NCBI GenBank assembly: GCA_032622095.1
Contig: CP136065.1
Span: forward strand, 115,979,195-116,043,194
DNA length: 64,000 nucleotides
Source of the DNA: Siphonodentalium dalli
Lineage: Eukaryota > Mollusca > Scaphopoda > Gadilida > Siphonodentaliidae
Direction: 5' to 3'
A program made the translations under genes and the position numbers. Under the pieces are notes generated by a model. It saw only the letters and a list, made by a program, of their open reading frames with translations. It did no database searches and had not been told where the DNA came from. Position 1 is the first letter of the stretch. Each line of letters begins with the position of its first letter. Below are positions 27,001 through 42,000 of this stretch, one piece after another.

Positions 27001-30000
27001 TTAACATTTTTTGGCAGTTAGAATAATAAATCCAGTTGAGTTTTCAATTTTGTATAACTTTTTCTGGATTTAAGATATTGAAATGGATTTTGCTGTGCTG
27101 AATTCAGAATGTAACAACCTTTCCAATGGTATAAATAATTATGGTAGAAAAAATGTACATAACTGACACCATACATCTAAACACTGTCTATAATAGGTAA
27201 AAATACCCCCATTGGAGCCCAGGTTCAGGTGTCGATCATTGTGGGGAGCCAGGGTTAAAAGGGGACTGTACACTAAATCTAGCCATTTATCACTGTTGGA
27301 TACCCGTTTAGGTTTGTACGTTTCAAGATGGCGGCACCCACTTATCATGCAAAGGGATTGCTATGTAGGTGTTGGGTATAGCCATTTCTACATAACTGTT
27401 CTAAGGTGTATCTCCGAAAGATGTCGTTGATTTATGCTTGAAGACAATATATATACACCTACCGTTTATCCTGACCACTGGGGGCCGCCATCTTGAAAAG
27501 TACAAACCTAAATGGATATCTCGCAATGGGACCATCTCCTATTATACTCAACAGAATATATGCAACAAATGAATGAATTTTAGGCTCAAATTTTGAGCCA
27601 GGGATGAGTGCAAAATACACTCATAAGTGCTAAATGAACAATGTAAACAACATGGTAATTATAATGAAAATGGTGCTGGATTATCTACCATACACTGGTT
27701 AAAAAAGCATATTTTTTGTTGATACAATTTGTGTAAGATAATAAATTTGTTATTATTAAACTACATGCTCAATTTAGTTCTTTTCTACATATAAACAAAT
27801 CGCATAAATGTTATGACTATCAAATAGTACACATCAAGTTGTTACATAAACAAATTTTTATTCTGTATTTTATTTTTTTGTTGGTGTTTACCAATTACAG
27901 TGAAACTCATAGCAAATATTTCATAAAAAGATATTTGACAGGCACACTGACAGGCACAAAATTATTGACGACCAGCACAAACAAATTGGTGCCTGTCATT
28001 TTGTCCAGCACCAAAATTTTAGTTATTTCCAGGCTTGGCGTTGAGCATTAGAATTTATTTTTCATTCATCATTTGACCAGAGCTGAAGTCCAGCCTCCCT
28101 GGTGATTCTATCAGACTGATCATGAACACTAAATCTATTTGATTGTTCAATATTCCATCCTGTCTTATTCTGGATGATATGAGTCACAAAGTCATTCACA
28201 CAGTTATCTCATTCCAGCCTGGTGCAGATCCAACTCTTAACCAAATATTTGATAAGATAAAAGTAGCTGTATTTAAGAATGGGATTCGAACAAAAGAATT
28301 CTTCAAAGATCACGACAAACTGCGAAGTGGGGTTATCACTGAAAACCAGTTCATTTGTGGCTTAGCATTGGCAGCTGGAAAAGAAGCACAGCTATCAAGA
28401 GCTGAGATACAGAAAGTTGTTGAGTTCTACAGACAGCCAGATGGCAGAATAAGATACAAAGAGTTCTGTGATATGATGGAAAATGGTACGTCATTGTAAA
28501 GGATGGTTATAACCAAATTTGGTTTTATCTAAACTTGTGCATTGCCAGTTATATTTGAAGCTCATAGTCACAAAAATATTGCAAATCTGACAATCTAATT
28601 TAACACGCTGTTAATCCGTGTAACAAGGACATGGATGTGTACCGGCGGACATGAATTATGCGTGATTGCATTGCCTCTGGTTCCTGAACAAAAACTGCGA
28701 CTAAATGGCTTTAAAAAAATATACCTATAATGTTGGACAATATTAGACAATATTAGTCTTAATCTGTGGATGCTAAATTTGTGTCAACGTGTCCACATTT
28801 AAGGTATATAGGGCAAAGTGGTACGATAATCATGAGCTTGCATTAAATTGACCCAAAATATACTTATTATCATGGCCAACTTTGAACAAAGCGTGACGTT
28901 AAGGGACCCCCGCAAATCTGGTCATTGAAATATCAGCAATACAACTACCGCCAAGCAACTGGTCCAAGAAATCCGGAAATCCAAATATTTTGCCTTAACA
29001 ATTTGTAACGAGGACGCGTCATTAAGTAATGCTGGACACTCTTCTGAAGTCACATTAATTAACTGTGGACGTAAATATTCCGACAAAGAATTTATTGAGA
29101 ACATGAATGTTCTGGTTGTATAAGGAATCAATTGTATGTGTGTTTACCATTATTTGACGCATTGTTAACACCCGGCTTCACAGCAACAAGGTGAATTGTT
29201 GTCAGGAGTCTTGGGTGCTTCTTTTACCATTACTCTGTTTCTATTTGTATACAACTGTAAGAGTGAATGTATATGAACACTCATGACAAGCACGTTTTTT
29301 GGTAAACAATTCACACCCGAGCGGTCGGTGAGATAATATCACTCAAGCTTATATGGAACTCTTATGCCAATTATACATGTGTGGAAATCACTAACACGTA
29401 AAAACTTGGACATTTGGGCCAGATTCATCATCTCAGGTTTAAACCAGGTCTATGTAAACCTCCAGGTTTAAACCGCCATTTGACAGCTAAATTCATCCTT
29501 TAAACCTGAGACCGCAGGTCTAAGTGACGCATTTGTGATCTCTGTTTAAACCTGGTCCAGCCAGACCAGTGATTTAACAGTAGTGTCTTTGTATCGTCGA
29601 GATAATTAATTGTACTTTCCTAATGCTGACCGCCGTGTTTTATTGATTGCAAAAGATCAATAATTACGACAGCGAGCATATTTTTATTGGAAATTAATAA
29701 ACGAGAAGCGCTCACACCTGTAAAGTGTTTGGGGATATAAAGTTTTTTTATATTTTTATATTTTTGTTTTGCTATTTATAAGCTTAAACAGGCAACTAAA
29801 CCATATAATTTGACGGTCCAGCTAAACCAGCTTACCGAGGCTAAATCTGAGATGACGAATCTGTCTTTTCTCGATCGCGGTTAGAATTGTCAATCCATCA
29901 GATCAAAGATTGGAGCTGTAAATAATCTCGATTGAGGACGTGTCTAAACAGATATACATGTAAATACACCAAATTTGTTTTTTTTGTGTAAAGCATCTTG

Positions 30001-33000
30001 CAGAAAATTTATCATAAACAAAGTGATTAACAGCAAGCGAAACTCATGTTGAGAGACATCCCTTTGTCAAATTGATTTAAACCCAGAATGAGATCGGATT
30101 AGTGGTCCATTAGTAATACTTGTTTCTCAATGAATAAATCCCATGAGCGTGCACACGTTAGGATGAATGATGATAGAAGTGTTACAATACAAGTCATCCC
30201 TTTTGTGCTTCATAATAACATATATGCATTAAAATATTTGAACGTCCACTTACCCTCAAAATTGCCATATTTCTTCTCTCATATTCTGACATACTCACAT
30301 AGTAAACATCATGTTGAATAGAAGAAAGTTAAGATTAGTGATGCCTAATTTCCTCATTTTCCACAACAGCATTATGATAATTGAGTAAACACTCCTATTT
30401 AGCAATAAATTTGTATGGAATTCCATAATCACCATGGTTGTTACATGACTGTGTGACTTTTGTGACACAGAAAAAAAAAAAACGTAGTACATGTAATAAC
30501 TTAAAAATGATGTATAGACCAGTGTAGTTTTTGTTTCGTTTTGAGAACCAGTTCTGAATAAAAGGTTCAAGGTAATTCTATCAGTGGTTCAAAATCGACA
30601 AATAGCACTTGATTATTAGGAATGATTAAGATGTTGTTACTTCTCACTTTCATGTTTCATAGTTGACTCACTTCTGCTATTTTCATGTTTGGTCAAGATG
30701 ATTACATGTATATAAAATGAGTGAGATCCCACATTTTGTTATATAGCATCGTTATTATTCATTTTGTCTTTTATCCAATTATATACTATTTATTTAAAAC
30801 TAATTTGCGGAACAAAGATAATTTGAAAAAATGTTCATTGGATTCTTAGTCATAAATCATTTGATGCAAGAATGCCCTGTGTTATTTTTATTTTTCATAG
30901 ACAGTTATACCCATACTCATTTCAGTCAAAAAAGGGTTGAGAATCCATCCATCAAGTTGTGCCCAAGACTATGAAACAAAATTTGAGTATTGGTGAGAGA
31001 ACTGATCATTTATTTATATGGGACTGCCGTAAAATAAACTAAATATTGTAATTATAATAACTCACATTTATATTTTAGCATTCACAATTCCTGATCTTGA
31101 AAAGAAACCAACACAAGATGTTACTCAGCCAAAGAGGGGGGCACTTTCTCGGGTTTGTACACTATAATTTTAGACATTTCTCACTTCGTCAAATCAATCT
31201 TTCAAAGAGTGTTTATATTGTCATCACTCTCGAAGAGCTTGAGAATATCATCCTCAGGATTGTAGTCATTGTGAAAACGATATTAATGGATTGTCAGGGA
31301 AAGGAACCCCTTTTAAGTCTTTAGCCATAACATTTGATAAGTGTATAAATTATGTGACTAAACGTATGCGACCATACACTGCGAATGTTTGTGAAGTGAC
31401 TTGTTCAGCTCCAGCTGAACCACCAGTCCATCACATGTCTAGTACACGACTATCACGGACTCTATACCCTAATTATATCCCCCGCAATGAAGTTGTGGGG
31501 GGGTATACTGGAATCAGCTTGTCCGTCCGTCCGTCGTCCATGGACACAAATTTGTCCGTAGTTTTTCTCTGTCGTTTTTTTATAATTTTCCTTGAAACTT
31601 GGCACAGACATCAACCACCATGGGAACCTGTGCACCTGCGATTATGACGTCTGTCAGACTTTTTTGGTGGAGTTATCAGGAGTTATCCTCCTTTTTCGAC
31701 TTAGAAATTTTTTTGCAACATGCATAATTTTGTCCGAGCTTTTATTCCTACATTTTTTGGTCAATATTTTGGAAACTTGGCACATATATTTATTACCATG
31801 GGAACCTGTGCACCTGCGATTATGACGTCTGTCCGACTTCGTTTTGTGGAATTATTCCACTTTTTCGATTTAGAACATTTTCGCAACATGGCATGATGCA
31901 TAATTTTGTCCAAGCTTTTATTCCTACATTTTTTGGTCAATAGCTTTAGGATTAGTGTTAGGGTTGTGCACCTGGAATGGTAATCTGTTATTTTATTTTT
32001 TTTAACTAAATGTTTACTGACATGTGAAACATCTTAGTGTTTTAAAAATGGGGGGGGTATCCTTAGTCCCATTGTGACAGTCACACCTGTAGTTACTTCA
32101 GACCAGGTCAATTTGCACTCTATTGAGTGCTTGACCACTTGGTATTAACTTTCCGTCAGAGTTGTATACATATTACATCCTTGATCCAGAGGATTTCTGA
32201 GATCGAATATTGAAGAGAATGTATTTTTCATTTTTGTTCATCATCAGGTGAGTAGCTGAGATGCACTGGTGGCTATGCTATTATAAATACCTTCAAACTG
32301 TTTATTTTAGGGTTTGAGACACCTTAGTGGAAATGAAGAGATTAGACTAATGGAAATTCTTGCTGAACTCTCAGATCAAGTGAAAAGAAGACGACTGATG
32401 ATGTACCCATATTTCAAAGATTATGACAGAGTATGTATCTATTGCTAGTACTTCCATTTTAAGCCCAAATTAACATTGACACAGTTCATATGCTTATTAT
32501 TAAGAGCAGTTGACTCTTGTTGTGGACTAACTGAAACAGCTTTATTCAGTGGCAGTCCCTTTGTGCACGTCGCATACATTTTGATCATTTAAAGTGATGT
32601 GAAACACTCCGGTAGGGTGATCAAATATATATATGGAGAATAATCTTGCTCAAAGTAGTTATTTTTTACGAATATTTATCCAAATTCACAACACGCACCG
32701 TCATTCTTAAATATTAATTAAATGCAATGACTCTAGATGGCAAAATCGTTTGCGTTAGTTTATCGCCGATTGTTGCGTCCCGAATTAAGGTGTAAATATT
32801 TACAATTGAGCTTAGTTCACACGATGTTTTCTATGGAGTGGTATTGTCGATTCATTTGAAATTTTCGATGATCTTAGTAGAATGATACATTCCCCAGGTT
32901 GGCATAGAACCTGAGTACTAACTTATAACTTTATCGCACTCGAAAAAGTCCATAATATGTCTTTAACCATTTTGATATTTAAAAAAAAAAAATTAAATTT

Positions 33001-36000
33001 GCAATTTTTGTAAATTTGATATCGTTTCTCTCTTCTGGTTAAATTTTTCTAATCAGCCGATCTTCCGAGTGATGCCGGTAGCGCTCGTGTGTTTTCGGAA
33101 ATAAGTGCATTCTCAATATGACATGTAGAATGGGAACGAGTAATTTTGGGGTCATTCGGAAAAAAAATATGGCCAGCAGCAGCCATCTTGGATTTCAAAA
33201 TTCAGCCCATTAGCATGGGCTACAGGCCGGAGTGTTCGTCTGATCATCATGAAATTTATTGTGGATGTTAATATTAACATGTAGATGGGAACGAGTCATT
33301 TTGGGGTCATTCGGCCATAAAACATGGCCGCCGGCAGCCATCTTGGATTTTACTCTTTGCCTGACTAAATCCTTTGGCATGGACCACATGTCGTACCATT
33401 TCATTGGATCATCATGAAATTGTCATGGATGCTAACATTGACATGTAGATGGGAAAGAGTCATTTTGGGGTTATTCCACCATTAAACATGGCCACCGGCA
33501 GCCATTTTGGATTTTAATATTTGCATGAATAAATCCTTTGGCATGGGCTACAGGTCGTACCTTTGCTCTTGATCATTATGAAATTTGTCATGGATGATAA
33601 CATTGACATGTAGATGGTAACTAGTCATTTTGTGGTCATTTGGCCATAAAACATGGCAGCCATCTTGGAATTTAATCTTTGCATGACTAAATCCTTTGGC
33701 ACAACCTACAGACCACATCCCTCATCTGATCATTACCAAACTTCATATGGATTATCGGGGTGAACTCTAGATGGGATGCTGCCAGTGGCCATCTTGGATT
33801 TTTATTTTTGTATTACTTAATCCTTTGGTACACCCTACAGATGACCCTACTTGTCTGATCTATCACTAAACTTCACATGGATCTTCTGGATGACCACTAG
33901 ATGGGAGTAATCTCATTATTTTGAATTTCATTAAAAAATATGCCACCTTCAGCCATTACTCTTTGCATGACTTAATCCTTTAGAATACCCAACAGTCCAC
34001 TTCCTTCATCTGATCATCACCAAACCTCATATTGATCTTGATATTGATCTACTAGATGGGTGCTATCAAATGTTTTTGAATTTTATTGGAAAACATGGCA
34101 GCCAGTGGCCATCTTGGAAATTACTTTATATATATATATCTTAAATTCATGTTGATATCTAGTATTAATTAGACATTTCAACTTTCCGCATTCCTAATCA
34201 CTCCATTGACTGTAACACATGGAATGTTCCCCTCTCCAAGTTGAGCCTCAGTGTCATTGACACTTTCATTATTAATTTTATGTCCTCGTGTACAATAAAT
34301 TTAACAGCAAGCATTGTTGGTGATAATATAGTACACAAATTCTAGCAAGTTATCGTAACTGTAGTCAGGCATACACACCTTTCGTTGTCGCCCTATATCA
34401 GTGTATACAGGTGTATAAATTTAATTTAATTTCCACAATATCACTATAATACTAGGTAAGTAAAATTGCAATACATATTTTATCGTGGCCTCTGCATCGT
34501 GATAAAAATCGATACATTCCATACTCACATGAAATTATAGGTCAAGTTGAATTTGGTTACGGAGATATGGCCCTTGTCAACTTAGCATTTGTCGTTTATT
34601 TTGTTTATTTATATTTTTAGTTGATCAGATAATTATTAATATAAAATCTAGTCCAAATCCAGTCACAACAATCATGTCTATTCTTTAATTTGCTCGTTAT
34701 AGCATAGCCTTTGGCCCCAGGGCAGTGTTAAAGAACAACCACTTAAGTGTCTACATGTTTTCACAAACAAGTAAACATGGGGACACTTAATCCATTATTC
34801 AATAACACTGAGCCAGGCCCTTGGGTCGAAAATTGTGAGCAAATAAAGTAAAATCTAGTTTTAAAAATATATCTTTTACACTCATCTTCAGGTAGATACA
34901 GATAATATGAGGTCATATCAGCCTCCTGTTACTGCTTACAGTTTCTTGTAGTTGTGCTACTATGGCTCTGTTAATATGTTAATTGCAGGGCATTGCTTAC
35001 ACAAGAGTTGTGACAAAGACACAGTTTGGAAGGATTTTACATTTTTTGAGCCTAAATGTCACTGCTGAGGATCTAAAATTATTGTGCAACAAATTTGAGG
35101 ATCCAAGTTCTGGAGATGTCAACTATCCTGCATTTGTCCAAGCAGTTGATCAGGGTAAATATTTTTTTAACAATTTGGTTTATTCAAAGAATAAAAATAA
35201 ACTAAGTTATTTCTTCCCATAAAACAATTAAGGAATGGCAGAGAAAGAGAAAGCAAGAGAAAATACTCTGCCATTAACTATTTTCTACACCACATGATTT
35301 ATATTTTAGTCAATTTGATCATAGACCGAGCAATACAATTCACGCTACTGCCCAGTGGCGATAACTACGCCTGCCATAAATTGCCAGACTGAATTATAGC
35401 AGGTTAGACATCACACGCTGATATGTGTGACAACAAGGAACGACGTGTTTCAAATTTGGTGGACTTACCACCATATTTCACTGGATTGTTCTTCAATTCG
35501 ACTGGCACTTCATTGAAATCGCGACAGCAAGGATACAAGTACTTTAGTGAAGGCTACATACATTCAGTTTCAATGTTTATTTGCGACGACAAGCTTTTTA
35601 TTGGGGCAAATTACCACCGAAGCATGATGAAAAATGAACCTGCATATGGCGTCGATTTTGAGATAAATTGTTCGATAATTTCTGGATAACTGATTGTTTT
35701 TTTCTGGATAATGATACATATTCTAATAGATGGGCAATATTGGATCCTATACTGGACTTATGAACGTATTGATCATATATGGAGATGGTTTTGTCATCGA
35801 CCACCTTCAACCTCTTTGACTAAACTATCTATCTATACGTACATAGCAGCCCACCATCCTTCCCGATACACCAAAGCATCTGATATTTGTTTTTTTCTTT
35901 ATTAACTCCTTAGTCACTAATTTAGAATTTGAAAATACCACGCCTATACAGAAAGTGGGGGCAATGCCATATACATAGGTTCCAATACATACAGCATATA

Positions 36001-39000
36001 TTGCTATATAGTGTTTATATATGTCCTAGAATAATATAGGGACTGTTTGCCGTGTGTATGGAGCCTCTGTGTGTTGTAACTTGTAATAATTTTCCCACAA
36101 TGACGTAGAGCAGACCACCCTATTACCAAGAATGGCGTTATGTAACAACATCTGTACAATATATAATAATCCTTTTATTTCAGACAAAAAGAACGCCATT
36201 ATCCCTGCCACGTGGGTGTGTATGGGCTATGTAAAAACGTGACTTATATATCTAGGGAATTAATAAAGACATTTAAATTTAAAAAAAAAATGTTATAATA
36301 ACAATTAATAATCTTCATAATTGGCACATTACGCGTATAGAACAAACATGTTTCAGTATATTGAGAAATTATTTTTCATATCACAGTTCCCTAATATTCC
36401 ATTGGTCTGTCATAATGTTTGTGTATGTAAGTCCACGTATAAATGCCATGAATACCATTTATTCACAAAATATACCAATAAATGCTGTATAATGTACCAA
36501 ATCTAACCATCACAAATCCGAAAGCTACCAGGAAGAGGCGCCCTAATCAGCCTGTATTAATCGACAACAGGTGAATTTAACAGGTGCTGTCATATACTTT
36601 GGCCATTTTAGTGTCCCTCTTTCCCCAACAAATCATCCCTTGGAGATTATAACACTATGCGGTCCATTATCTCAAATGTGTACATAGTTTGATTTGATAG
36701 TTTTAACTAATAAGCTTATCTAGCCCTTCCTAATCCCTTCATCATATTTCCATTTGTCACCTCTCTGGCTCAGCGTGACATTTCATAATTTACTAATCCA
36801 AAAAGCCCATAGGGCGAAGCTTTCGGATTCTGTTACTGTTATATTATTATATTGTGTCAACTTACATGAAACCAATACTCTTTTATACAAAACAAAATCA
36901 AAGCGACATAGAGTAAGCCGGTAAAATTTGTCTTTTTGTCTAACCGCCTGTTCGCAGAAGCGACCATTGCTCCAGGCTGTATAATGCAATTATCTCATTG
37001 GCTCACACAGCTAATTGCGGTAGGGTCAATTGTATTGAACACCCAATGCTTTATTTTTATGAAATACAGAAGGTTCACAACATTCAATAAAAAATCTGAA
37101 TTCAATTTCATTGGAACTGATTACATGGACATTGTCTTGTGGTGATGACATCAACTGTAACAAAAATGTCTTCAATATATTGTGAGGTATAATCTACATA
37201 AATCACTAGTTTGTTGCATGCTCGTTGTTTTGGTTTGGTTCCTTGGGGAAAACTGAAAGAAATATATTTTTCCAATTCAGAGTTTGTTGGCCACACAATG
37301 GAGGATGTAAGCTTGCTGGATCCAGGCAGAACAAACACTCTTCCACCCGAGCAACTTGTGGAAACAAGTGAAGTCAGCTATGAAGATCTAATGGCGCGAA
37401 TCAGAAATGTTGTCCTCACAAATAGATTGAGAGTCAGTAGCTTATAAACCTACTTTCATAAAAATGTTTAATATCTGTATCATATATAAAACCACACATT
37501 TCTTATATAGTGTATGTATCACCGAGGTTTCAAGGTACTTGACAAACATATTAATTGTAAATGACAAATGTACACATAATTGTAGTTCAAATATATGTTA
37601 TCCCTGCAGCTTGTTCTGAAAGATGGTTTATCAGTTCCTCGCCCAAGTGTTTAGAAAATTAATGTTCTTTGAATAATGGAGTCCTCAAGAGACATTTAAA
37701 CTCATCATAATCAAAGTATTTGCAGATGTCCAACAGCAGAGAATTCTAAAGTATCTATCCGACTATGGAAAATGATATGTCTTCAAATCAACTGTCAAGC
37801 TTTTGATAGTCTATTTGAACATCAAGACCTCATATCTTAGAGGTGTTGGTTGTGCCTGTACAAATATTGGTGTCTGCAATGAAATACTTTGGTGCACACT
37901 ATCATAATGACTTGTAAGTCATTGTTAGTATATTGGGTTAACCTGCTCAGAAACCAGAAGCTAATGTAGAGTGTACAGTGATTGTGTAATGTGGTCTCTA
38001 CACAGATTCTTACAGAACACTGGCAGGCTGGCAGCTGTGTTCTGTATTTGCTGCAGTCGAGTTGCAACAGTTGTTTTTGGCTAACAACATACATCATGGA
38101 ATTGCCATGATCAGGGGCGCCGGAAGCATCCAAGGACAGAGCCTACAAAAAGGGCACTTTTCCGCAAAAAGGGGCATTTTCTCCGCAAACTCGGGAAAAT
38201 AACCATAAATTCATTGGGGCAAAAATCCCTATTTTAAAGGTATTTGTCGGTTTTTATGGCCGTTTTGTGATAAAATTGACAAAAAATTAATATTCCTTGT
38301 GAAATTGGTGGTATTTGGACCAAAAAAGTCACATTTTGCTATAAAAACACGAGATTAAACACACAAAAAGCATTTTCTGTCTCCAGAAAAAGGGCAAGTC
38401 CTGCCCCCGCTCGCCCCCCTTGGTCAAGGGCAGGGGGGTCAGCTGCCCCCTCTGCCCCCCTCTTACGGCGCCCCTGGCCATGATCCAAGCAACTTAGTTA
38501 AAAGAGCATGAACTAATTCTTTCTTTAGCATGATTGGTTAGATGTCGCTCACTCTACTAATATTACAGAGATGACAATTTGCTGGCTGGCAGACTGTAGT
38601 TATATATATATATATTAGATATTATCAAAGTGAATACCAAGATTATGATTGAACTTGTTGTTATTTCACACTCACCCATGATAACTGAACTCACGCCAAA
38701 AACAGAATGTGGAGTAGTGATGATAATCAGTTTATCGGTATCTTATATATGGCCCTGCTTGGCATCATTAGCTCATAAATATTGGTATGATCGACTTGTA
38801 TGGGGGGGGGGGATTTCCACATGTCGCAGACATCATCCACCTATACCTAATTGTTATGACCATTATCGAACTGTCACTATGAAGGGGACACATATCCTTG
38901 GTTTTGTCCACACATACCAACCAGGTTTATGATCATGCTGGGCTGTAATATGTAAGGAAATTTATTGCATAATTTGAACACCCTCCTGACATACTGCAGT

Positions 39001-42000
39001 GGGCATATGTCATGCTTGGACTTGCACTTGTTACACCCTGTCTACAGACTAATTGATGGTCTGTTATTTAATTAGACTGAACCATTGCTGTAGGTGGTAA
39101 ATTCAATCATGTTATGTTTTAAAATTCACCAACTACTTCATGGGGTGTGGATACACAATACCTCTGTGTCATATAAATATGAATAGGACATGCTTGTCAT
39201 TAGACGTTAACATAAACGGACTATCTGCTAAACGCCAAATTCTTCAAGAGTACATCACCGACCAACAACCAGACGTTATCGCCATCAACGAAACGAAACT
39301 CAACGACAACAGCAGGGTTAGCTTCACCAACTACAAGATCGCCCGCCGTGACCGTACCGCACACGGTGGCGGGGTCGCTCTCCTCATCCATAAAGACCTG
39401 AAACACGCCATGCTCAACACCGACGACCTAGACGAAGAAACCCTGGCAGTAGAAGTCACCATTCGCAGTGCCAAGACTGCCATCATCGCCACATATAACC
39501 CGCCAAACACAGACCTCAGCAATGCCTCCTTCAAACACTTCACATCAACCCACCGCCACTGCATCTTCATCGGAGACTACAACGCGAAGCACACCTACTA
39601 CGGCTGTAAAGATACCAACAGAAACGGTGACCGAATGTTCAACATCATCGAAGATCTTGATCTACTCATACTAAACAACATAGACGAACCAACACATCAC
39701 CACGCGGCGACCAACAAATGGGACATCCTAGACCTAGCCATTGCCACTCCATCCATCGCATCTAAAGGAATCATGTGCTATATTGGAGACGACGTATCCA
39801 GCGACCACCTACCCGTACACATAAGATCCAGCAATGCCTCAACCGATCGCCACCCGAAAACCCTCCGCCGCAACCTAAATAAAGCCGACTGGGACAGTTT
39901 CCGACAGCAACTCACCAACAGCATAGACAATTCACCCATCACATCAACCAGCGACATTGACGCGACATGCCAGCACCTATCCCAAACCCTCGAATCAGCC
40001 CTAGATACAGCATGCCCGAAACAACAAGTCAACACCACAGCATGGCGAGTCTCCCCCGAAACTCTGAAAATGATCCGACTTAAACGCAAGCTAAGAAGAC
40101 TACAGCAGAAAAACCCAAACGACATGTACTACCGAAATCTTTACAACAACATGAACAGACAAGTCAAAACGGCAGTCAAAAAAGAAAAACAAGCATCCTG
40201 GCAGCGGTCGACAACCGAACTCGGCGATAAAAGAATGAACAGAAACTTCTGGAGTACCTTCAAATCCCTTACCGGCACAGGAAAAAACAACAACAGCACA
40301 GAAAAACCCCTCAAAAAAACCGATGGCAGCCTGACCTCAGGAGACAAAGAAAAAGCAGAAGCCTTCGCCGACAACCTTCAAAAAATCCACAACACCCACC
40401 AAGGCCCAGCCTACGACGACGCCTTCAAAGCAACTGTAGAAAACCACATCAAAGACAACCCCGACCTCTTCAAACCACTTCCAAGTACCACCAACGACCA
40501 CGATGATGTCTTCCCCGTAGCATCTCCAATCACACAAGACGAAATCGCATCTAACCTAAAGAAGGGAAAAGGCAACTCAGCACCAGGCAACGACAGCATC
40601 ACATACGCCATCCTACGACAAGCCCCTCCAGCCTTCTTCGCCAGACTACTCCTTCTATTCAACGCCTGCCTGACCATTGGATACTTCCCAACAGCATGGA
40701 AAACCGCCGTCGGTATCATGATACCCAAGCCAGAAAAAGACCGCGCCATTCCCAACAACTATCGACCCATCAGCCTCCTCCAATGTACCGGGAAACTATT
40801 CGAAAGAATTATCAGCAGCCGACTACGAGAGCACCTTGAATCCTCCAACTTCTTCAACCCGTGGCAGCGTGGCTACCGACAAGGCAAAGAAGGCATGGAA
40901 CACATCGTTCGACTAGCTGAAGACGCCCGACTATCCCTTGGCAAAAACTGGTTAACAGCTGCAGTATTTCTTGACGTTGAGAAGGCCTTCGATTCCGTAT
41001 GGCACGACGGCCTAAGATACAAGTTCAGCCAGCTCAACATCGCCCGAAAATACACACGACTAGTATCCTCTTTCCTACAAGATCGTCAACTCAGCGTCCG
41101 CATCAACAACGACACATCCAGCCCAGTATTCCTACGCGCCGGAACCCCACAAGGATCAGTACTCAGCCCACTCCTCTTCCTGATATACGCCAATGACATA
41201 CCCACCAACCCAAGAAACAACGTAGAAATCTCACAATTCGCCGACGACCTAGGACTCTGGACAACACACAAAAACCCCAGGATCCTACAAAAACGATTAC
41301 AAAAGACCCTCGACGACTTATCAACATGGTGCTCTAGATGGAGAATAAAACTCAACGCCAAGAAAACCCAACTCATCATATTCCACCAGAGAAAAACAAC
41401 ACAGACTATCAACATCAAGATAGACAACGAGACCGTTCAACCATCCAACCAAACCATCCTACTAGGAATCACCCTTGACCAACGAATGACCTTCGCCGCG
41501 CACATCAAAAAAGTCGCTGACAAAGCCAGAAAAAGAACAAACCTGCTAAGTTGTCTCAGAGGTACCGACTGGGGAACCAACAGCCAGACCATCATCAACC
41601 TCTTCATAAACTATACGTCCGCCCAGTAATGGAGTATGGCGCACCCATCATAACAGCAGCCTCCAACAGCTCAATCGAAACCCTGCAGAAAGTCCAAAAC
41701 AAAGCTCTCCGCATCGCTCTACATCAGCCAATCTTCGCACCAATCCAAGCCCTCCACGACGCAGCAGACATACCCACGATGAAACAACGACTAACCGACC
41801 TCAGAAACCAGACCCTCGCCAGAATCGACAACAGCCCACTCATCCAAGAACTCCATCTACGAAACCAGCTGCTCTCCACCAAAAAGACCAAGTCCATCCT
41901 AGAAATCGACAACACCGACAGACCCATCTAGATCCCATACAACCGTCAACCAAGCCAACCAACAGCCAAATCCAACAGCCTCGACTCCTCCACCACGCTT

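Noticed and set aside
31291-31825. Frames downstream of exon 6 on the + strand
   Set aside because: They cover an interspersed repeat in intron 6, and the exon 6 to exon 7 junction is phase-consistent without them.
39140-39201. ATG-initiated N-terminus of the long LINE frame
   Set aside because: The first ~20 codons lie in AT-rich flanking host sequence; LINE homology and base composition begin at about 39202.
39221-41427. Many minus-strand frames opposite the LINE
   Set aside because: Antisense shadows of a C-rich coding sequence.
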